Shown here: piece by piece, positions 42,918-52,083 of the stretch
Layout: each line of letters opens with the position of its first letter
Position numbering within the stretch: position 1 is the stretch's first letter
From: Candidatus Hydrogenedentota bacterium
GTDB lineage: Bacteria; Hydrogenedentota; Hydrogenedentia; Hydrogenedentales; JAJRTN01
Assembly (NCBI GenBank): GCA_024278275.1
Contig: JAJRTN010000004.1
Location: forward strand, 67,149-131,148
Reading direction: 5' to 3'
Length of the DNA stretch: 64,000 bases
Notes under the pieces: model-generated
Database searches by the model: none
Seen by the model: the letters and a program-made list of their open reading frames with translations, nothing else
What the model was told of the DNA's origin: nothing
Position numbers and translations under genes: made by a program

Positions 42918-44336
42918 ATGTTGAGAAAGTGGGTTTGCCTGATGCTTCTCCTGGCCGCCCTGGGCAACGGGGCCGCCGCCCCCTTGCCGAAGGACGCCAT
43001 CCCCATGTGGTTCCAGGACGAGGCGGGGCGGCACCTCATTCCCCGGGGCTTCGTGGTGGTGACGGAGCAGAACGGGGTGCCCACGGAGTACACCTTGGAC
43101 GATTACCGCCGCATGGTCCGACTGGGCGCGAACTTCCAGGTCATTCGCCTGACCCTAGGGCCCCTGGGCGGGTGGCCCGGCAATGAACTCCGGCAGGATT
43201 ACCTGGAGAAACTCGACCGCTTCGTGGCCTATGGGCGCGAGGTGGGGTTGCAAACCACCTTCAAGCTGACGGTCTACTATTCAAAAGGATTCAACTGGAC
43301 CGCCCTGTGGAAGAACGAGAACGGGGAGCAGGACTTTGTGTCCAGGGCCTGGCACGTCGTCTGGAAACGCTACCAGGACGAACCCACGGTCTTCGGCTAC
43401 GACCTGCTCAACGAACCGCACAAGGGGACCCTTCCCGACTACCGCACCTGCGAGACCGACTACCTTGTGCCGCTCTACCGTCGCCTCATCGACGAACTGC
43501 ACCGCGTCGATTCGTCGAAATGGGCCTTCTTCCAACCCCTGTTGCGCAATAACGAAGACCGTCCCCAACACTACAATCCTTTCGTCGCAATGCTGACCCC
43601 CCTGGATCGGGAGAAGGTGGTCTATGCGCCCCATACCTACGAGGGAAAGCTGGACAAGATCGCCCCCACCCTCGACCGCTATCAAACCGAGGCCGCCCGG
43701 TCCAACGCCCCCATGATGATGGGAGAATGGGGGCCGGCCACACCCGAAGCCATGGACCGCGACTGGGAGAAGCAGGTCAACTTTCAGCGCATCTATCTCA
43801 CCACGGTACGCGAGTTCGACCGCCGTGGCCTGGGCGGCATGAAGGCTTGGTTCACCGGGTCGGATTTCATGATGAAAAACAAGAACGGCCCCTTCACCAG
43901 GGCCGTCTTCCGCGACCCCGTCGCCGTGGGCACGGCGGAGCGCAAGTACCTCATGTACTACGTGGCCCGGCCCGGTCCCCTGGCCGTGGCGGGCCGCATC
44001 GAGCAATATGCCTTCGATGTCGCCACGCGTACCTTCGCCATGCGCTTCCGGCCCGACCGGACGGTGGAGGGCTCAACCATCTTTCTCGGCGCCGACCGAC
44101 ACTACCCGGACGGGTTTTCCGTGGCGTTTGATGAAAACCTAGTGCTCGCCTGCGACCCCTTGCACGGCGGTAAACTGCGCGTCATCCGCGGCTCCCGGGG
44201 CGACGCCGAGAAACTTGCGTGGGATGGGAAGACCCAACGCCTCACCGTGTCCCGCTGGCCCGGCAATGGTGAAGTCTCCACGCTCAAAGTCTTCCCCGGC
44301 ACCACCGGTCTCGAACAGGCCTACTCGACGGAATGA
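42918..44336 (+). CDS. Endoglycoceramidase-like GH5 glycosidase, exported
   Basis: 472 residues; signal peptide 1-21. The GH5 barrel shows the acid/base Glu166 in GYDLLNEPH, the nucleophile Glu270 in MMMGEWGP, and HTYEGK at 239-244. After ~345 comes a beta domain (AVAGRIEQYAFDVATRTFAMRF ... TIFLGADRHYPDGFSV) that matches the C-terminal domain of endoglycoceramidases. Such enzymes release oligosaccharide from glycosphingolipids. The GH116 gene ends 55 bases upstream; GH116 includes glucosylceramidases, so the pair could degrade glycolipids. That substrate is inference. Confidence 0.9.
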   Translation: MLRKWVCLMLLLAALGNGAAAPLPKDAIPMWFQDEAGRHLIPRGFVVVTEQNGVPTEYTLDDYRRMVRLGANFQVIRLTLGPLGGWPGNELRQDYLEKLDRFVAYGREVGLQTTFKLTVYYSKGFNWTALWKNENGEQDFVSRAWHVVWKRYQDEPTVFGYDLLNEPHKGTLPDYRTCETDYLVPLYRRLIDELHRVDSSKWAFFQPLLRNNEDRPQHYNPFVAMLTPLDREKVVYAPHTYEGKLDKIAPTLDRYQTEAARSNAPMMMGEWGPATPEAMDRDWEKQVNFQRIYLTTVREFDRRGLGGMKAWFTGSDFMMKNKNGPFTRAVFRDPVAVGTAERKYLMYYVARPGPLAVAGRIEQYAFDVATRTFAMRFRPDRTVEGSTIFLGADRHYPDGFSVAFDENLVLACDPLHGGKLRVIRGSRGDAEKLAWDGKTQRLTVSRWPGNGEVSTLKVFPGTTGLEQAYSTE

Positions 44337-44735
44337 TGGCGGGAGACGCAGGCAGGCAAAAGGGTTTCAACCTTCAATCCACCAGCCATGGGACCGGACC
44401 CCGGGCGAACGAACGGCCGTGGAACATTGAACACGACCGGTCATACCGACATCCGGGCAGCATGAAAAAGGATGAACTATGGAATCCGTCTACTACTTCA
44501 CCATGGAGCGCCGCCTTTGCGGGGATGAGGTATTATAAGGGCCGGTGAGACCGGGTAACCGCTTTTCCCGACCTCTATCGGATTTCCGTGAACCGTTGGC
44601 TGCTTTTCTTTGGAACCACGGTTTTCCATGGAAACGAAACTCGGTTCCGGCTTGGCCGGGTTAGGGTCGTGTATGATGTTTCCCGGAGCGAGCGGAATTC
44701 CCGCACGAAGGGAAGCACTGACAGGAAGCAAGACG
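44337..44735. repeat. Gene-free stretch with a 60-bp dispersed repeat
   Basis: The segment at about 44607-44669 (GGAACCACGGTTTTCC ... CCGGCTTGGCCGGGTTAGGGT) resembles 48166-48228 (GGAACTACGGTTCTCC ... CCGGCTTAGCCGGGTTAGGGT). A shorter related phrase lies at about 5413-5442. The rest shows no supported gene. Confidence 0.6.
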
Positions 44736-45857
44736 ATGACGAATCCCGGGAACGCATCGGGACCCTCCACCGTTTCAGAGATCCTTCCGCGGCGTACCAC
44801 CGTGGCGGCGGTTTCTCTGGCGTTGTTCCTGGTGGTGGGCACGGCTTTTACGTATACCCTCCTGAAAGAACCGGCGCGGCCCGAAACGGCGCCCATGGAG
44901 GACGGGGAGGAATCCCCGCCCCGTCCCGTGGAATATGCCGTGGTGAATGGACACGAGCATCTGTACCGGGAAAAGGATTTGATGCGTTACTTTGAGGCCG
45001 CGGACCGGACGGGCGTGGTAAAAACCCTGTTCGTTGCCAGTTCCAGTTTCACCATCATGGGAAAAGGGCACAGTCCGGCCGAAGGAAATGAAGTAAACAG
45101 CCGCGAGATTCTTCGGCTGGCGAAGAAGTATCCGGAAAAGATAATCCCCTTCGTCACCCTGCACCCGGACGATGAAAACAAAGTGGCCCTGCTGGAACGG
45201 TACCGGGCCGATGGCGCCATGGGGCTGAAGCTCTACACGGCCCACGGGGCCTTTTATGATCGTTCCCTGTTGGCGGAGGAAATGCTGCCCGTTTACGCCT
45301 GGTGCGAAGCGAAGGGCTTTCCCCTGTGCTGGCATGTCAATTTGGGCCGCTATGCCGGTGAGTTCACCCGTGTACTCCTCAAGTATCCGAAACTGAAGAT
45401 TATCGTGCCCCATTTCGGTCAAGGTTACTACCGGCCCGGGGGCAGGGAAATGCGGATCCTGGGTGAGATAATGGACATGTACCCCGGCGTATATACCGAT
45501 TGCAGCTTCGGTACCCGCCGGATCCTGGTGGCCGGCCTGGAAAGTGTGAGCCGGAATCCGGGCGTTTTCCGGGCGTTCATCGAGAAATACCAGGACCGGA
45601 TCATGTATGGTTCGGACATGGTGGTAACGGGAAACAGGGAAAAGACCCCGGCCTGGCAGGCATCCGTACTGCAAGCCTACCGCGACATGCTGGAAAAGGA
45701 CGTGTATTACTTCCCCATGGCGGCTTCGGGCAGTCCGTACGCCGCCAAGGGTTCCGCCAATCCCGACGGGAGGCTCCGGGGACTCAACCTGCCGGACGGG
45801 ATTCTGCGGAAAATATACGAGACCAATATAGCGGATTTTTTCGCGCTTGAGCCGTAA
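44736..45857 (+). CDS. Membrane-anchored amidohydrolase (amidohydrolase 2 family)
   Basis: 373 residues from the ATG at 44736 with AGGAAG upstream; an upstream in-frame extension is repeat DNA. TM helix at ~22-43, then a metal-dependent TIM-barrel hydrolase: His73-x-His75 (GHEH), MGLKLYTAHGAF, CWHVNLGRY, IIVPHFGQGY, TDCSFGTRR and the terminal metal ligand in MYGSDMVV. The family covers decarboxylases and lactone or amide hydrolases. Membrane anchoring puts the active domain in the periplasm. It follows the glycosidase run but has its own intergenic region. Confidence 0.85.
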   Translation: MTNPGNASGPSTVSEILPRRTTVAAVSLALFLVVGTAFTYTLLKEPARPETAPMEDGEESPPRPVEYAVVNGHEHLYREKDLMRYFEAADRTGVVKTLFVASSSFTIMGKGHSPAEGNEVNSREILRLAKKYPEKIIPFVTLHPDDENKVALLERYRADGAMGLKLYTAHGAFYDRSLLAEEMLPVYAWCEAKGFPLCWHVNLGRYAGEFTRVLLKYPKLKIIVPHFGQGYYRPGGREMRILGEIMDMYPGVYTDCSFGTRRILVAGLESVSRNPGVFRAFIEKYQDRIMYGSDMVVTGNREKTPAWQASVLQAYRDMLEKDVYYFPMAASGSPYAAKGSANPDGRLRGLNLPDGILRKIYETNIADFFALEP

Positions 45858-45938
45858 GCGTGGGAGAACCCGGGCCGCGTGCGGGGGCACCAGGATGGAA
45901 AAAGTATCCACGAACCGTGGATTACCCGAGCCGGCGCC

Positions 45939-46742
45939 TCAGCTTTCCTTCCCGTTTTCATAGATCTTGTGGTCCATGTCAAGAGCGGGTTGATCCGTGC
46001 GGGCGCGGCCAACGGGCCTGGCGGGTACGCCCACCACCGTTGTGTGTGGGGCGACATCGTTGAGCACGACGGCGCCACAACCCACTTTCGCACCTTCGCC
46101 AATGGTGATGTTGCCCAGGAGCTTGGCCCCGGCGGAGAGGAGCACGCCTTTCCTGATCTTGGGATGGCGGTCACCGGATTCCTTGCCCGTGCCGCCAAGC
46201 GTCACCGCGTGAAGCATGGACACGTTGTCACCCACCACGGCGGTTTCGCCGATGACGACGCCCGTGGCGTGGTCGACGAAGACGCCCCTGCCGATGACCG
46301 CCGCGGGATGGATAGCGACCCCGAAGACTTCCGAGGTGCGGCTCTGCAGGAAATGGGCGAGGGACTTTCGCCCCCGCTCCCAGTAATAGTGGGACACGCG
46401 GTAGGCCTGGAGGGCCTGAAAACCCTTGAGGTACAGCAAGGGCAGGGAAAAGGTGTCGCACGCGGGGTCGCGGTCGCGAACCGCGCGAATGTCTTCGCGT
46501 ACAGCCGCACCGATGGCGGGGTCGCGCTCGAAAGCCGCCGCGATGAGATCGCGCAAGGTGAGCGCGGGCAGGGTGGAACTCTCCAGCTTGCTCGCCAGGT
46601 GGTAACTCAGCGCATCCTCCAGGGACTTGTGATTCAGGATGATGGCGTGGAAAAAACTGGCGAGCATGGGTTCCGCCGCGGTTTGCTCCCGCGCCTCGGA
46701 CCGTATCTGTTCCCAAATGGGGTCGGCAACCATATCACTCAT
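45939..46742 (-). CDS. cysE: Serine O-acetyltransferase
   Basis: 267 residues from ATG 46742 (MSDMVADPIWEQIRSEA), chosen because it aligns with the usual CysE start; the frame is open further upstream. The N-terminal helical domain (LASFFHAIILNHKSLEDALSYHLASKL, PLLYLKGFQALQAYRVSHYYW) is followed by the left-handed beta-helix (IHPAAVIGRGVFVDHATGVVIGETAVVGDNV, GDRHPKIRKGVLLSAGAKLLGN). The enzyme makes O-acetylserine for cysteine synthesis and is usually inhibited by cysteine. It is divergent from the UroD-like gene. Confidence 0.95.
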   Translation of the reverse strand: MSDMVADPIWEQIRSEAREQTAAEPMLASFFHAIILNHKSLEDALSYHLASKLESSTLPALTLRDLIAAAFERDPAIGAAVREDIRAVRDRDPACDTFSLPLLYLKGFQALQAYRVSHYYWERGRKSLAHFLQSRTSEVFGVAIHPAAVIGRGVFVDHATGVVIGETAVVGDNVSMLHAVTLGGTGKESGDRHPKIRKGVLLSAGAKLLGNITIGEGAKVGCGAVVLNDVAPHTTVVGVPARPVGRARTDQPALDMDHKIYENGKES

Positions 46743-46921
46743 GGGGAAGGGGGCTCCGTTTTTCTGCCGCGGCGGTCCGGGCCGCCGCGGGTTCTTGATC
46801 ATGGCAACATGCACAGGATAGCACGCCCCCCCCCACGGCGGCACGGACTCGATGGGGACTCGATGGGGCAAGAGGCTTCTGCTATGATGCCGCCAAGGCG
46901 GGGCAGAGGAGCACGACCCCC

Positions 46922-47971
46922 ATGAAACGGGAAAGCATGACCGGCCGCGAGCGCTGGCTGGCGGTCTTGAATCGGCAGACGCCCGACCGCATCCCCATGG
47001 ACTACTGGGCCACGCCGGAGGCGACGGCACGGCTGTGTAAACACCTGGATCGCGATTGGCCGGAGGTGGAGGCAAAGCTCCATCTCGATGTGCCCCTGGG
47101 CGTGGCCGGGAACTACGTCGGACCGCCGCCCAAGCCGGGCGAGGACCTCTGGGGCATTCGCTACCGGGAAGTGAACTACGGATCCGGGGTCTATGCAGAG
47201 GCCGAGAATTGTCCCCTGGCGGGCTACACCACCGTGGACGAGATGGAGGCCGACTTCACCTGGCCCAGCCCCGACCACTGGGACTACAGCCACCTGCCGG
47301 AACAGGTCAAGGGGCAGGAACACCGCGTCGTGCGGGGCGGCGGCTCGGAGCCTTTCCTGACCTACAAGTTGCTGCGCGGCGAGGAGCAAGCCTTTCTCGA
47401 CCTGCTCCTGTACCCGGAGCTGGTGGAATATATCCTGGACAAGCTTTTCGACCTCGCCTACGAAAGCACGCGGCGCATCTTCGAGACCATCCCCGGCGTG
47501 GTGAGCATCACCTACGTGGCCGAGGACCTGGGCGGCCAGGACGGCCTCCTCTTCGCCCCGGAACAGATTCGCCGGTATCTCCTGCCCCGCATGAAACGCA
47601 TGATGGACCTCACGCGGGAACACGGGTCCTTCGTCTTCACCCACAGCGACGGCGCCGTCCGGGACATCCTGCCCGACCTCATCGGCATCGGCACCCAGGT
47701 GCTCAACCCCGTCCAATGGCGTTGCCCCGGCATGGACCGGGAAGGTCTGAAGCGCGACTTCGGCGACCGGCTCATCTTCCACGGCGGCGTCTGCAACCAG
47801 CAGACCCTTCCCTTCGGCAGCCCGGAAGACGTGCGCCGGGAAGTGGCGGAGAACATCCGCATCCTCGGCAAAGGCGGCGGCTACATCCTCGCCCCCTGCC
47901 ACAACATTCAGGCCGTCAGCCCGCCGGAAAACGTGGTGGCCTTGTACGAAGCAGGCCTGGAATGCGGGTAG
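46922..47971 (+). CDS. Uroporphyrinogen decarboxylase-like protein (URO-D/MtaA superfamily)
   Basis: 349 residues; AGAGGAG lies upstream of the ATG. It begins MTGRERWLAVLNRQTPDRIPMDYW, then YVAEDLGGQDGLLFAPEQ, HSDGAVRDILPDLI, LIFHGGVCNQQTLPFGSPEDVR and a C-terminal ILAPCHNIQAVSPPENV, all in family positions. The substrate Arg/Asp set of true HemE is not seen. This clade, with many copies in Planctomycetes and Hydrogenedentes, is closer to corrinoid-dependent methyltransferases (MtaA, MtbA). A Zn-binding His/Cys set may be HSD and CNQ...APCH. The reaction remains unproven. Confidence 0.82.
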   Translation: MKRESMTGRERWLAVLNRQTPDRIPMDYWATPEATARLCKHLDRDWPEVEAKLHLDVPLGVAGNYVGPPPKPGEDLWGIRYREVNYGSGVYAEAENCPLAGYTTVDEMEADFTWPSPDHWDYSHLPEQVKGQEHRVVRGGGSEPFLTYKLLRGEEQAFLDLLLYPELVEYILDKLFDLAYESTRRIFETIPGVVSITYVAEDLGGQDGLLFAPEQIRRYLLPRMKRMMDLTREHGSFVFTHSDGAVRDILPDLIGIGTQVLNPVQWRCPGMDREGLKRDFGDRLIFHGGVCNQQTLPFGSPEDVRREVAENIRILGKGGGYILAPCHNIQAVSPPENVVALYEAGLECG

Positions 47972-48132
47972 GGCGGCAGTTTCTCCACCTACGGCAGGCG
48001 GAACGCCTGTGAAACGCATTCCCACGGGGGGGACCATGGGAACGGGCGACCCCCGGCCATCATTCCCGTATAAGGATGGAATCCACGAGAAGGGTCAAGG
48101 TGTTGCCCCTCCCCGTTCGCGGGGATGCGATA
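47972..48132. repeat. Partial long-repeat copy and REP-like element
   Basis: Downstream of the UroD-like gene lies GGCGGAACGCC...CATTCCCACGGGGGG-ACCATGGGAACGGGCG (47998-48048), a partial copy of the 12750/15764 repeat. It is followed by CATTCCCGTATAAGGATGGAATCCACGAGAAGG (48060-48093). Confidence 0.6.
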
Positions 48133-48168
48133 ACGTAGAAGCGGCTGAAAGCCGCTTCTACGTTTTTT
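48133..48168 (+). terminator. Intrinsic terminator
   Basis: A 14-bp perfect stem (ACGTAGAAGCGGCT / AGCCGCTTCTACGT) with a three-base loop, followed by five more T residues. It should end the UroD-like transcript. The same GTAGAAGCGGCT arm recurs at 53287, so it is also a repeat-family member. Confidence 0.85.
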
Positions 48169-48546
48169 CGGAACTACGGTTCTCCCCGGAGACGATTCTT
48201 GGCCCCGGCTTAGCCGGGTTAGGGTGGGCCATGGCCCACCATTCTTTCCGCGAAGGAGGATTTTTTTTCTTATGTGGAACAGCCGCCCTCGGCTGTGAGG
48301 CCGACAGGCCTCAAAGCGCCGAAAGTAACGCGGCGCATGGTTTCCCTGGTGGAACGACCCTTTTCGGAGTCCTTGCGGACGCCACAGCCCCCGGTTCGGG
48401 CCGAGTACGGCCCACAAGGGGCGGCTGTGCCACATCAGCAACACCGCAATCATTCACGCCTTCTTACACCCGTCATTCCCGCGTTCGCGGGGGTGACGGT
48501 TTGGGTGGCGTCAACGGCTGCCGGTATTCTGGTATCACCTTGGGGC
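48166..48546. repeat. Repeat-dense intergenic region downstream of the PilT-like gene
   Basis: It contains the 60-bp repeat (48166-48228), the GGTGGGCCATGGCCCACC palindrome (48223-48240) and, at about 48473-48499, CGTCATTCCCGCGTTCGCGGG. Between them, 48260-48470 has a short AGCCGCCCTCGGCTGTGAGGCCGACAGGCCT hairpin and no supported gene. Confidence 0.7.
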
Positions 48547-49596
48547 CTACTCGACGCTGTCGAGTTCCTTGGGATTGCGCATGTTGGCCATGGCGTCGTC
48601 GTGGGTGATGAGACCGCTCTTGTAGAGGTGCTTGATATGGCTGTCGAGGGTGACCATGCCCTCTTTCCGGCTGGTTTCGACGACGCTGTAGATCTGGTGC
48701 GTCTTCTTCTCGCGGATGAGGTTGGCGATGGCCGTGTTGTTGCGAAGGATCTCGCAGGCCAGCACGCGGCCGGTCTGGTCGGCGCGGGGCAACAGGCGCT
48801 GGGAAAGGATGGCGAGGAGCGTCATGGAAAGCTGGAAACGGATCTGTTGCTGCTCGCCGCCGGGGAAGACGTCGATAATGCGGTCCACGGTCTGGATGGC
48901 ATCGTTGGTGTGCAGGGTGGCGAAGACGAGGTGCCCCGTTTCGGCCGCCGTGAGCGCCGCCTTGATGGTGGGCAGATCGCGCATTTCGCCGATGAGAATG
49001 ACATCGGGATCCTGGCGAAGAACATACTTGAGGGCCACGGCGAAGTCTTCCGTGTCCGTGCCCACTTCCCGCTGGTCCACGATGCTGCGCTTGTGGGTGT
49101 GAACGTATTCGATGGGGTCTTCCACGGTGATGATGTGGCAGGCCCGCTCCTTGTTGATGAGATCGACGATAGCGGCCTGGCTGGTGGTCTTTCCGTGCCC
49201 CGTGGGGCCGGTCACCAGCACCAGTCCCTGCCGGGCGTGGGCCAGGTCCCGCACGGAATCGGGCAGCCCCAGTTCCGTCATGTCGGGGATACGCTCGGGT
49301 ATGGGCCGCAGGGCCGCGGTGACGGCTTCCTTCTGGCGGTACACATTGACGCGGAACCGGTGCTTGCGTCCCACGGCGAGCGAGATGTCGAGTTCCTTGT
49401 TGCTCTCGAACACGACCAACTGATCCTCGGTGAGCAAATCATAGATAAGTTTCTGGGTCTGCTCGGCGGTGAGCGGATCGGTATGACTTCGGTAGAGCTG
49501 GCCATTGATACGGAGGATGGGCGGCGCGCCGGCGCTGATGAGCAGATCGGAGGCCTTTTCACTGGCCACCAGTTCGAAAAGGTCATGGATGTCCAT
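48547..49596 (-). CDS. pilT: PilT-type twitching-motility ATPase
   Basis: 349 residues from ATG 49596 (MDIHDLFEL), with GGAG upstream. Walker A is GPTGHGKT at 130-137 (usually GPTGSGKS), followed by ITVEDPIEYVH (Asp box), DPDVILIGEMRDLPTI (Walker B) and ATLHTND (His box). The AIRNLIREGK-like family motif reads IANLIREKKTHQI. It is a hexameric ATPase that retracts type IV pili at the inner membrane, or a PilT-like relative. No other pil gene is adjacent. Confidence 0.92.
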   Translation of the reverse strand: MDIHDLFELVASEKASDLLISAGAPPILRINGQLYRSHTDPLTAEQTQKLIYDLLTEDQLVVFESNKELDISLAVGRKHRFRVNVYRQKEAVTAALRPIPERIPDMTELGLPDSVRDLAHARQGLVLVTGPTGHGKTTSQAAIVDLINKERACHIITVEDPIEYVHTHKRSIVDQREVGTDTEDFAVALKYVLRQDPDVILIGEMRDLPTIKAALTAAETGHLVFATLHTNDAIQTVDRIIDVFPGGEQQQIRFQLSMTLLAILSQRLLPRADQTGRVLACEILRNNTAIANLIREKKTHQIYSVVETSRKEGMVTLDSHIKHLYKSGLITHDDAMANMRNPKELDSVE

Positions 49597-49707
49597 GCAA
49601 GCAACTCCAAGCGTTAGGGTGAACGGTACGCATGATAAGCCGGGCATGGTGGCCAATGCAAAGCCACCGATCCGCCACCCGGGCCGCCGGCCGGGCCGGC
49701 AAAAAGT

Positions 49708-49737
49708 TTGACATGCTTTGCCGTCCTTCGCTAGACT
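49708..49737 (+). promoter_or_regulatory. Sigma70 promoter of the tRNA-Phe/tRNA-Thr operon
   Basis: TTGACA (49708-49713), 18 bases, TAGACT (49732-49737). Transcription would start near 49744, just before tRNA-Phe. Confidence 0.75.
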
Positions 49738-49750
49738 ACCCGTTCCCGGT

Positions 49751-49826
<76 letters not shown>

Positions 49827-49843
49827 CTTTTTTGTTCCTTTTC

Positions 49844-49919
49844 GCTGGAATAGCTCAGTTGGTAGAGCGCGTCACTCGTAATGACGAGGTCCGGGGTTCG
49901 ACTCCCCGTTCCAGCTCCA
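49844..49919 (+). tRNA. tRNA-Thr (anticodon CGU)
   Basis: Acceptor GCTGGAA pairs with TTCCAGC. The anticodon stem CGTCA/TGACG encloses loop CTCGTAA (anticodon CGT), the T-arm is CGGGG-TTCGACT-CCCCG, and CCA is encoded. It lies 17 bases behind tRNA-Phe, on the same transcript. Confidence 0.97.
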
Positions 49920-49933
49920 TTATAAAAGCATAT

Positions 49934-49973
49934 GGCCCAGGGACTTACGGAAGAAGTCCCCGGGCCGTTTTTT
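49934..49973 (+). terminator. Intrinsic terminator of the tRNA operon
   Basis: GGCCC-A-GGGACTT pairs with AAGTCCC-C-GGGCC around a seven-base loop, followed by GTTTTTTC. Confidence 0.9.
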
Positions 49974-50041
49974 CTTTCCCATCGTGGTGCCGCGTGCCGT
50001 CACCAAGAGCAGCCCATGGGCGCATGCCGCGGTGGGTTACG

Positions 50042-50974
50042 CTAAATCACGGAGCGGAAGTAGTCGATGGTGGGAACCAGGCCCTCTTGGAGGGGGATGG
50101 TGGGCTCCCAGGCGAGCTTTTCCTTGGCCAGGGCAATGTCGGGGCGGCGGCGGGTGGGGTCGTTTTCGGGGAGGGGGCCGAAGTCGAGGGTGGAGGCCGA
50201 GCCGGTGAGCCTGATGACTTCTTCGGCCAGTTCCCGGATGGTGAATTCGCCGGGGTTGCCGAGGTTCACGGGGCCGTGAAAATCGTCGCAGTCCATCATG
50301 GCGATCATGCCGCGGACGAGGTCGCTCACGAAGCAGAAGGAGCGGGTCTGTTGGCCGTCGCCGTAGAGGGTGATGGTGTCGCCGCGCAGGGCCTGGACGA
50401 CGAAGTTGCTTACCACGCGCCCGTCGTTGATCAGCATGCGGGGGCCGTAGGTGTTGAAGATGCGGATGAGGCGGATATCGACGTCGTTCTGGCGGTGGTA
50501 ATCGAAGAAGAGGGCCTCGGCCACGCGCTTGCCTTCGTCGTAGCAACTGCGGGGGCCGATGGTGTTCACGTTGCCCCAGTAGCTTTCCACCTGGGGGTGG
50601 ACCGCCGGGTCGCCGTAGACTTCGGAGGTGGAGGCCTGGAGGACGCGTGCGTGGACGCGTTTGGCGAGACCGAGCACGTTGAGGGCGCCCATGACGTTGG
50701 TCTTGATGGTTTTCACGGGGTTGTGCTGGTAATGCACGGGGGAGGCGGGGCAGGCCAGGTTATAGATGCGGTCCACTTCGACCATGAAGGGGTTGATGAC
50801 GTCGTGGCGGATGAGTTCGAACTTGGGGTCGGGAAGGAGGTGGGCGATGTTGTCTTTGCGGCCGGTGAAGAAGTTGTCGAGACAAAGCACCTCTTCGCCC
50901 CGTGCCAGCAGTGTTTCGCAGAGGTGGGAACCGATGAATCCCGCGCCGCCCGTGACCAGATTGATGTGTGACAT
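50042..50974 (-). CDS. uxs: UDP-glucuronate decarboxylase (UDP-xylose synthase)
   Basis: 310 residues; GGAGAGG precedes the ATG at 50974. NAD site GGAGFIGS at 9-16; Tyr145-x-x-x-Lys149 in YDEGK; catalytic Ser/Thr in ASTSEVYG. The UXS-specific signature [21 protein letters not shown] and [11 protein letters not shown] are present. The enzyme converts UDP-glucuronate to UDP-xylose for surface polysaccharide synthesis. It stands alone here. Confidence 0.93.
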   Translation of the reverse strand: MSHINLVTGGAGFIGSHLCETLLARGEEVLCLDNFFTGRKDNIAHLLPDPKFELIRHDVINPFMVEVDRIYNLACPASPVHYQHNPVKTIKTNVMGALNVLGLAKRVHARVLQASTSEVYGDPAVHPQVESYWGNVNTIGPRSCYDEGKRVAEALFFDYHRQNDVDIRLIRIFNTYGPRMLINDGRVVSNFVVQALRGDTITLYGDGQQTRSFCFVSDLVRGMIAMMDCDDFHGPVNLGNPGEFTIRELAEEVIRLTGSASTLDFGPLPENDPTRRRPDIALAKEKLAWEPTIPLQEGLVPTIDYFRSVI

Positions 50975-51330
50975 TTCGCGATCCTCTCCCGATGTGGTGA
51001 ATCCCGATTAGACCACAGGATTTCGCGGCAATGCAAGGGGAGGTGCAAGGGGAGGCATTTGCGAAATGGACCGGTACCTTAATATGGAACGTTGGGGGGA
51101 GGGTGTGCCCGTACCCGGTCGGGCGTCGACGGGGCATGGGCGCGTGGGGGCGGTGAAGGGTTTGTGAACAATCTCCCGGGAGGGTCCTCACCGCCCGTTG
51201 CCGAAGCTTGGCGGTTCCTGTCCGTTTTCTTCATTCATGAAGGACCGGGCAACCGGCGCCCATGTTCGGGGATGACAAGGGGGGAAGCGCAGGGGGATCC
51301 GGGCGGGTATTGTCGTGGAATCCGTAACCC
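50975..51330. other. Divergent intergenic region
   Basis: No supported gene or RNA lies between the decarboxylase gene and the promoter of the lipoprotein gene. A short direct repeat, GCAAGGGGAGG, is at 51032 and 51044. Confidence 0.5.
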
Positions 51331-51359
51331 TTGATCCGCCACCAGTCATAGGCTACAAT
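51331..51359 (+). promoter_or_regulatory. Sigma70 promoter of the lipoprotein gene
   Basis: TTGATC (51331-51336), 17 bases, TACAAT (51354-51359), about 32 bases upstream of ATG 51392, which has AGGAGG. Confidence 0.75.
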
Positions 51360-51391
51360 CATGGGCACCTGACAAAAGGAGGTTCCTTAAC

Positions 51392-51943
51392 ATGCGTATC
51401 TCGAATCGTTCGATCCTGAGTTTGGCGTTCCTGCTGGCTGCCGGGGCCCTCCTGGCCTTTGGCATGATGGGATGCCAACCGGAAAACAGTGGCGGAAAGA
51501 CGCCGCCCCCCAAGCCCAAGGTGGATCTTCCCACACCGCCGGCGACGCCGGCCGTGGTTGAAGGTTCCGCCCCGGAAGCCCCTAAACCGATGGCAAACGA
51601 GAAAGCTCCCGCCGAGGCTCCTGTCAATCCGAAAAAGACTATTTTCAAGGTAAATTACCCCAAGGGCGCGCCTGAAACCATCACGGCGAAGGCCGGCGAA
51701 GACTTGCAGGTGCGTGGTTTTTACGCGACGGATTGGGCGCCGAAGGTCACGGCGAAGCTGAACGGGAAGAACTGGCTGGTTAAACTGAAGCAGAGCGCGA
51801 AGATCAGTGAGAGCTTCGGCCAGTACGCCAATAAGGGTGTCTGGATCGTGGACGTGGCCGCCAACCGTTTATCCGGTAAGGACGAGCTGGTGATTTCCTT
51901 CCGTGGCAAAGAGCGCTACAAGGCGACCATTGTCACGGAGTAG
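51392..51943 (+). CDS. Small lipoprotein of unknown function
   Basis: 183 residues. The lipobox FGMMGC gives lipidated Cys28. A Pro/Ala/Lys linker (~30-80) leads to a ~100-residue beta-rich domain (FKVNYPKGAPETITAKAGEDLQVRGFYATDW ... DELVISFRGKERYKATI) that looks Ig-like or PPIase-linker-like. It has its own promoter and is followed by a hairpin terminator, so it is monocistronic. I recognise no family. Confidence 0.8.
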   Translation: MRISNRSILSLAFLLAAGALLAFGMMGCQPENSGGKTPPPKPKVDLPTPPATPAVVEGSAPEAPKPMANEKAPAEAPVNPKKTIFKVNYPKGAPETITAKAGEDLQVRGFYATDWAPKVTAKLNGKNWLVKLKQSAKISESFGQYANKGVWIVDVAANRLSGKDELVISFRGKERYKATIVTE

Positions 51944-51988
51944 ATTCCGGGAACCCGAACGGGTTGCATCGTACAGGACGTGCTGTAC

Positions 51989-52025
51989 CGACGGCACCCC
52001 CACCGGCAGGTGCGGGGTGCTGTCG
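51989..52025 (+). terminator. Hairpin after the lipoprotein gene
   Basis: CGACGGCACCCC pairs with GGGGTGCTGTCG (one G-T wobble) around a 13-base loop that can pair internally; weak TTCC follows. Confidence 0.65.
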
Positions 52026-52083
52026 TTCCATCGGGACGTTCCATGATCGGTTTGAGCAGGTATTTTCGACGATTGGAGACACC

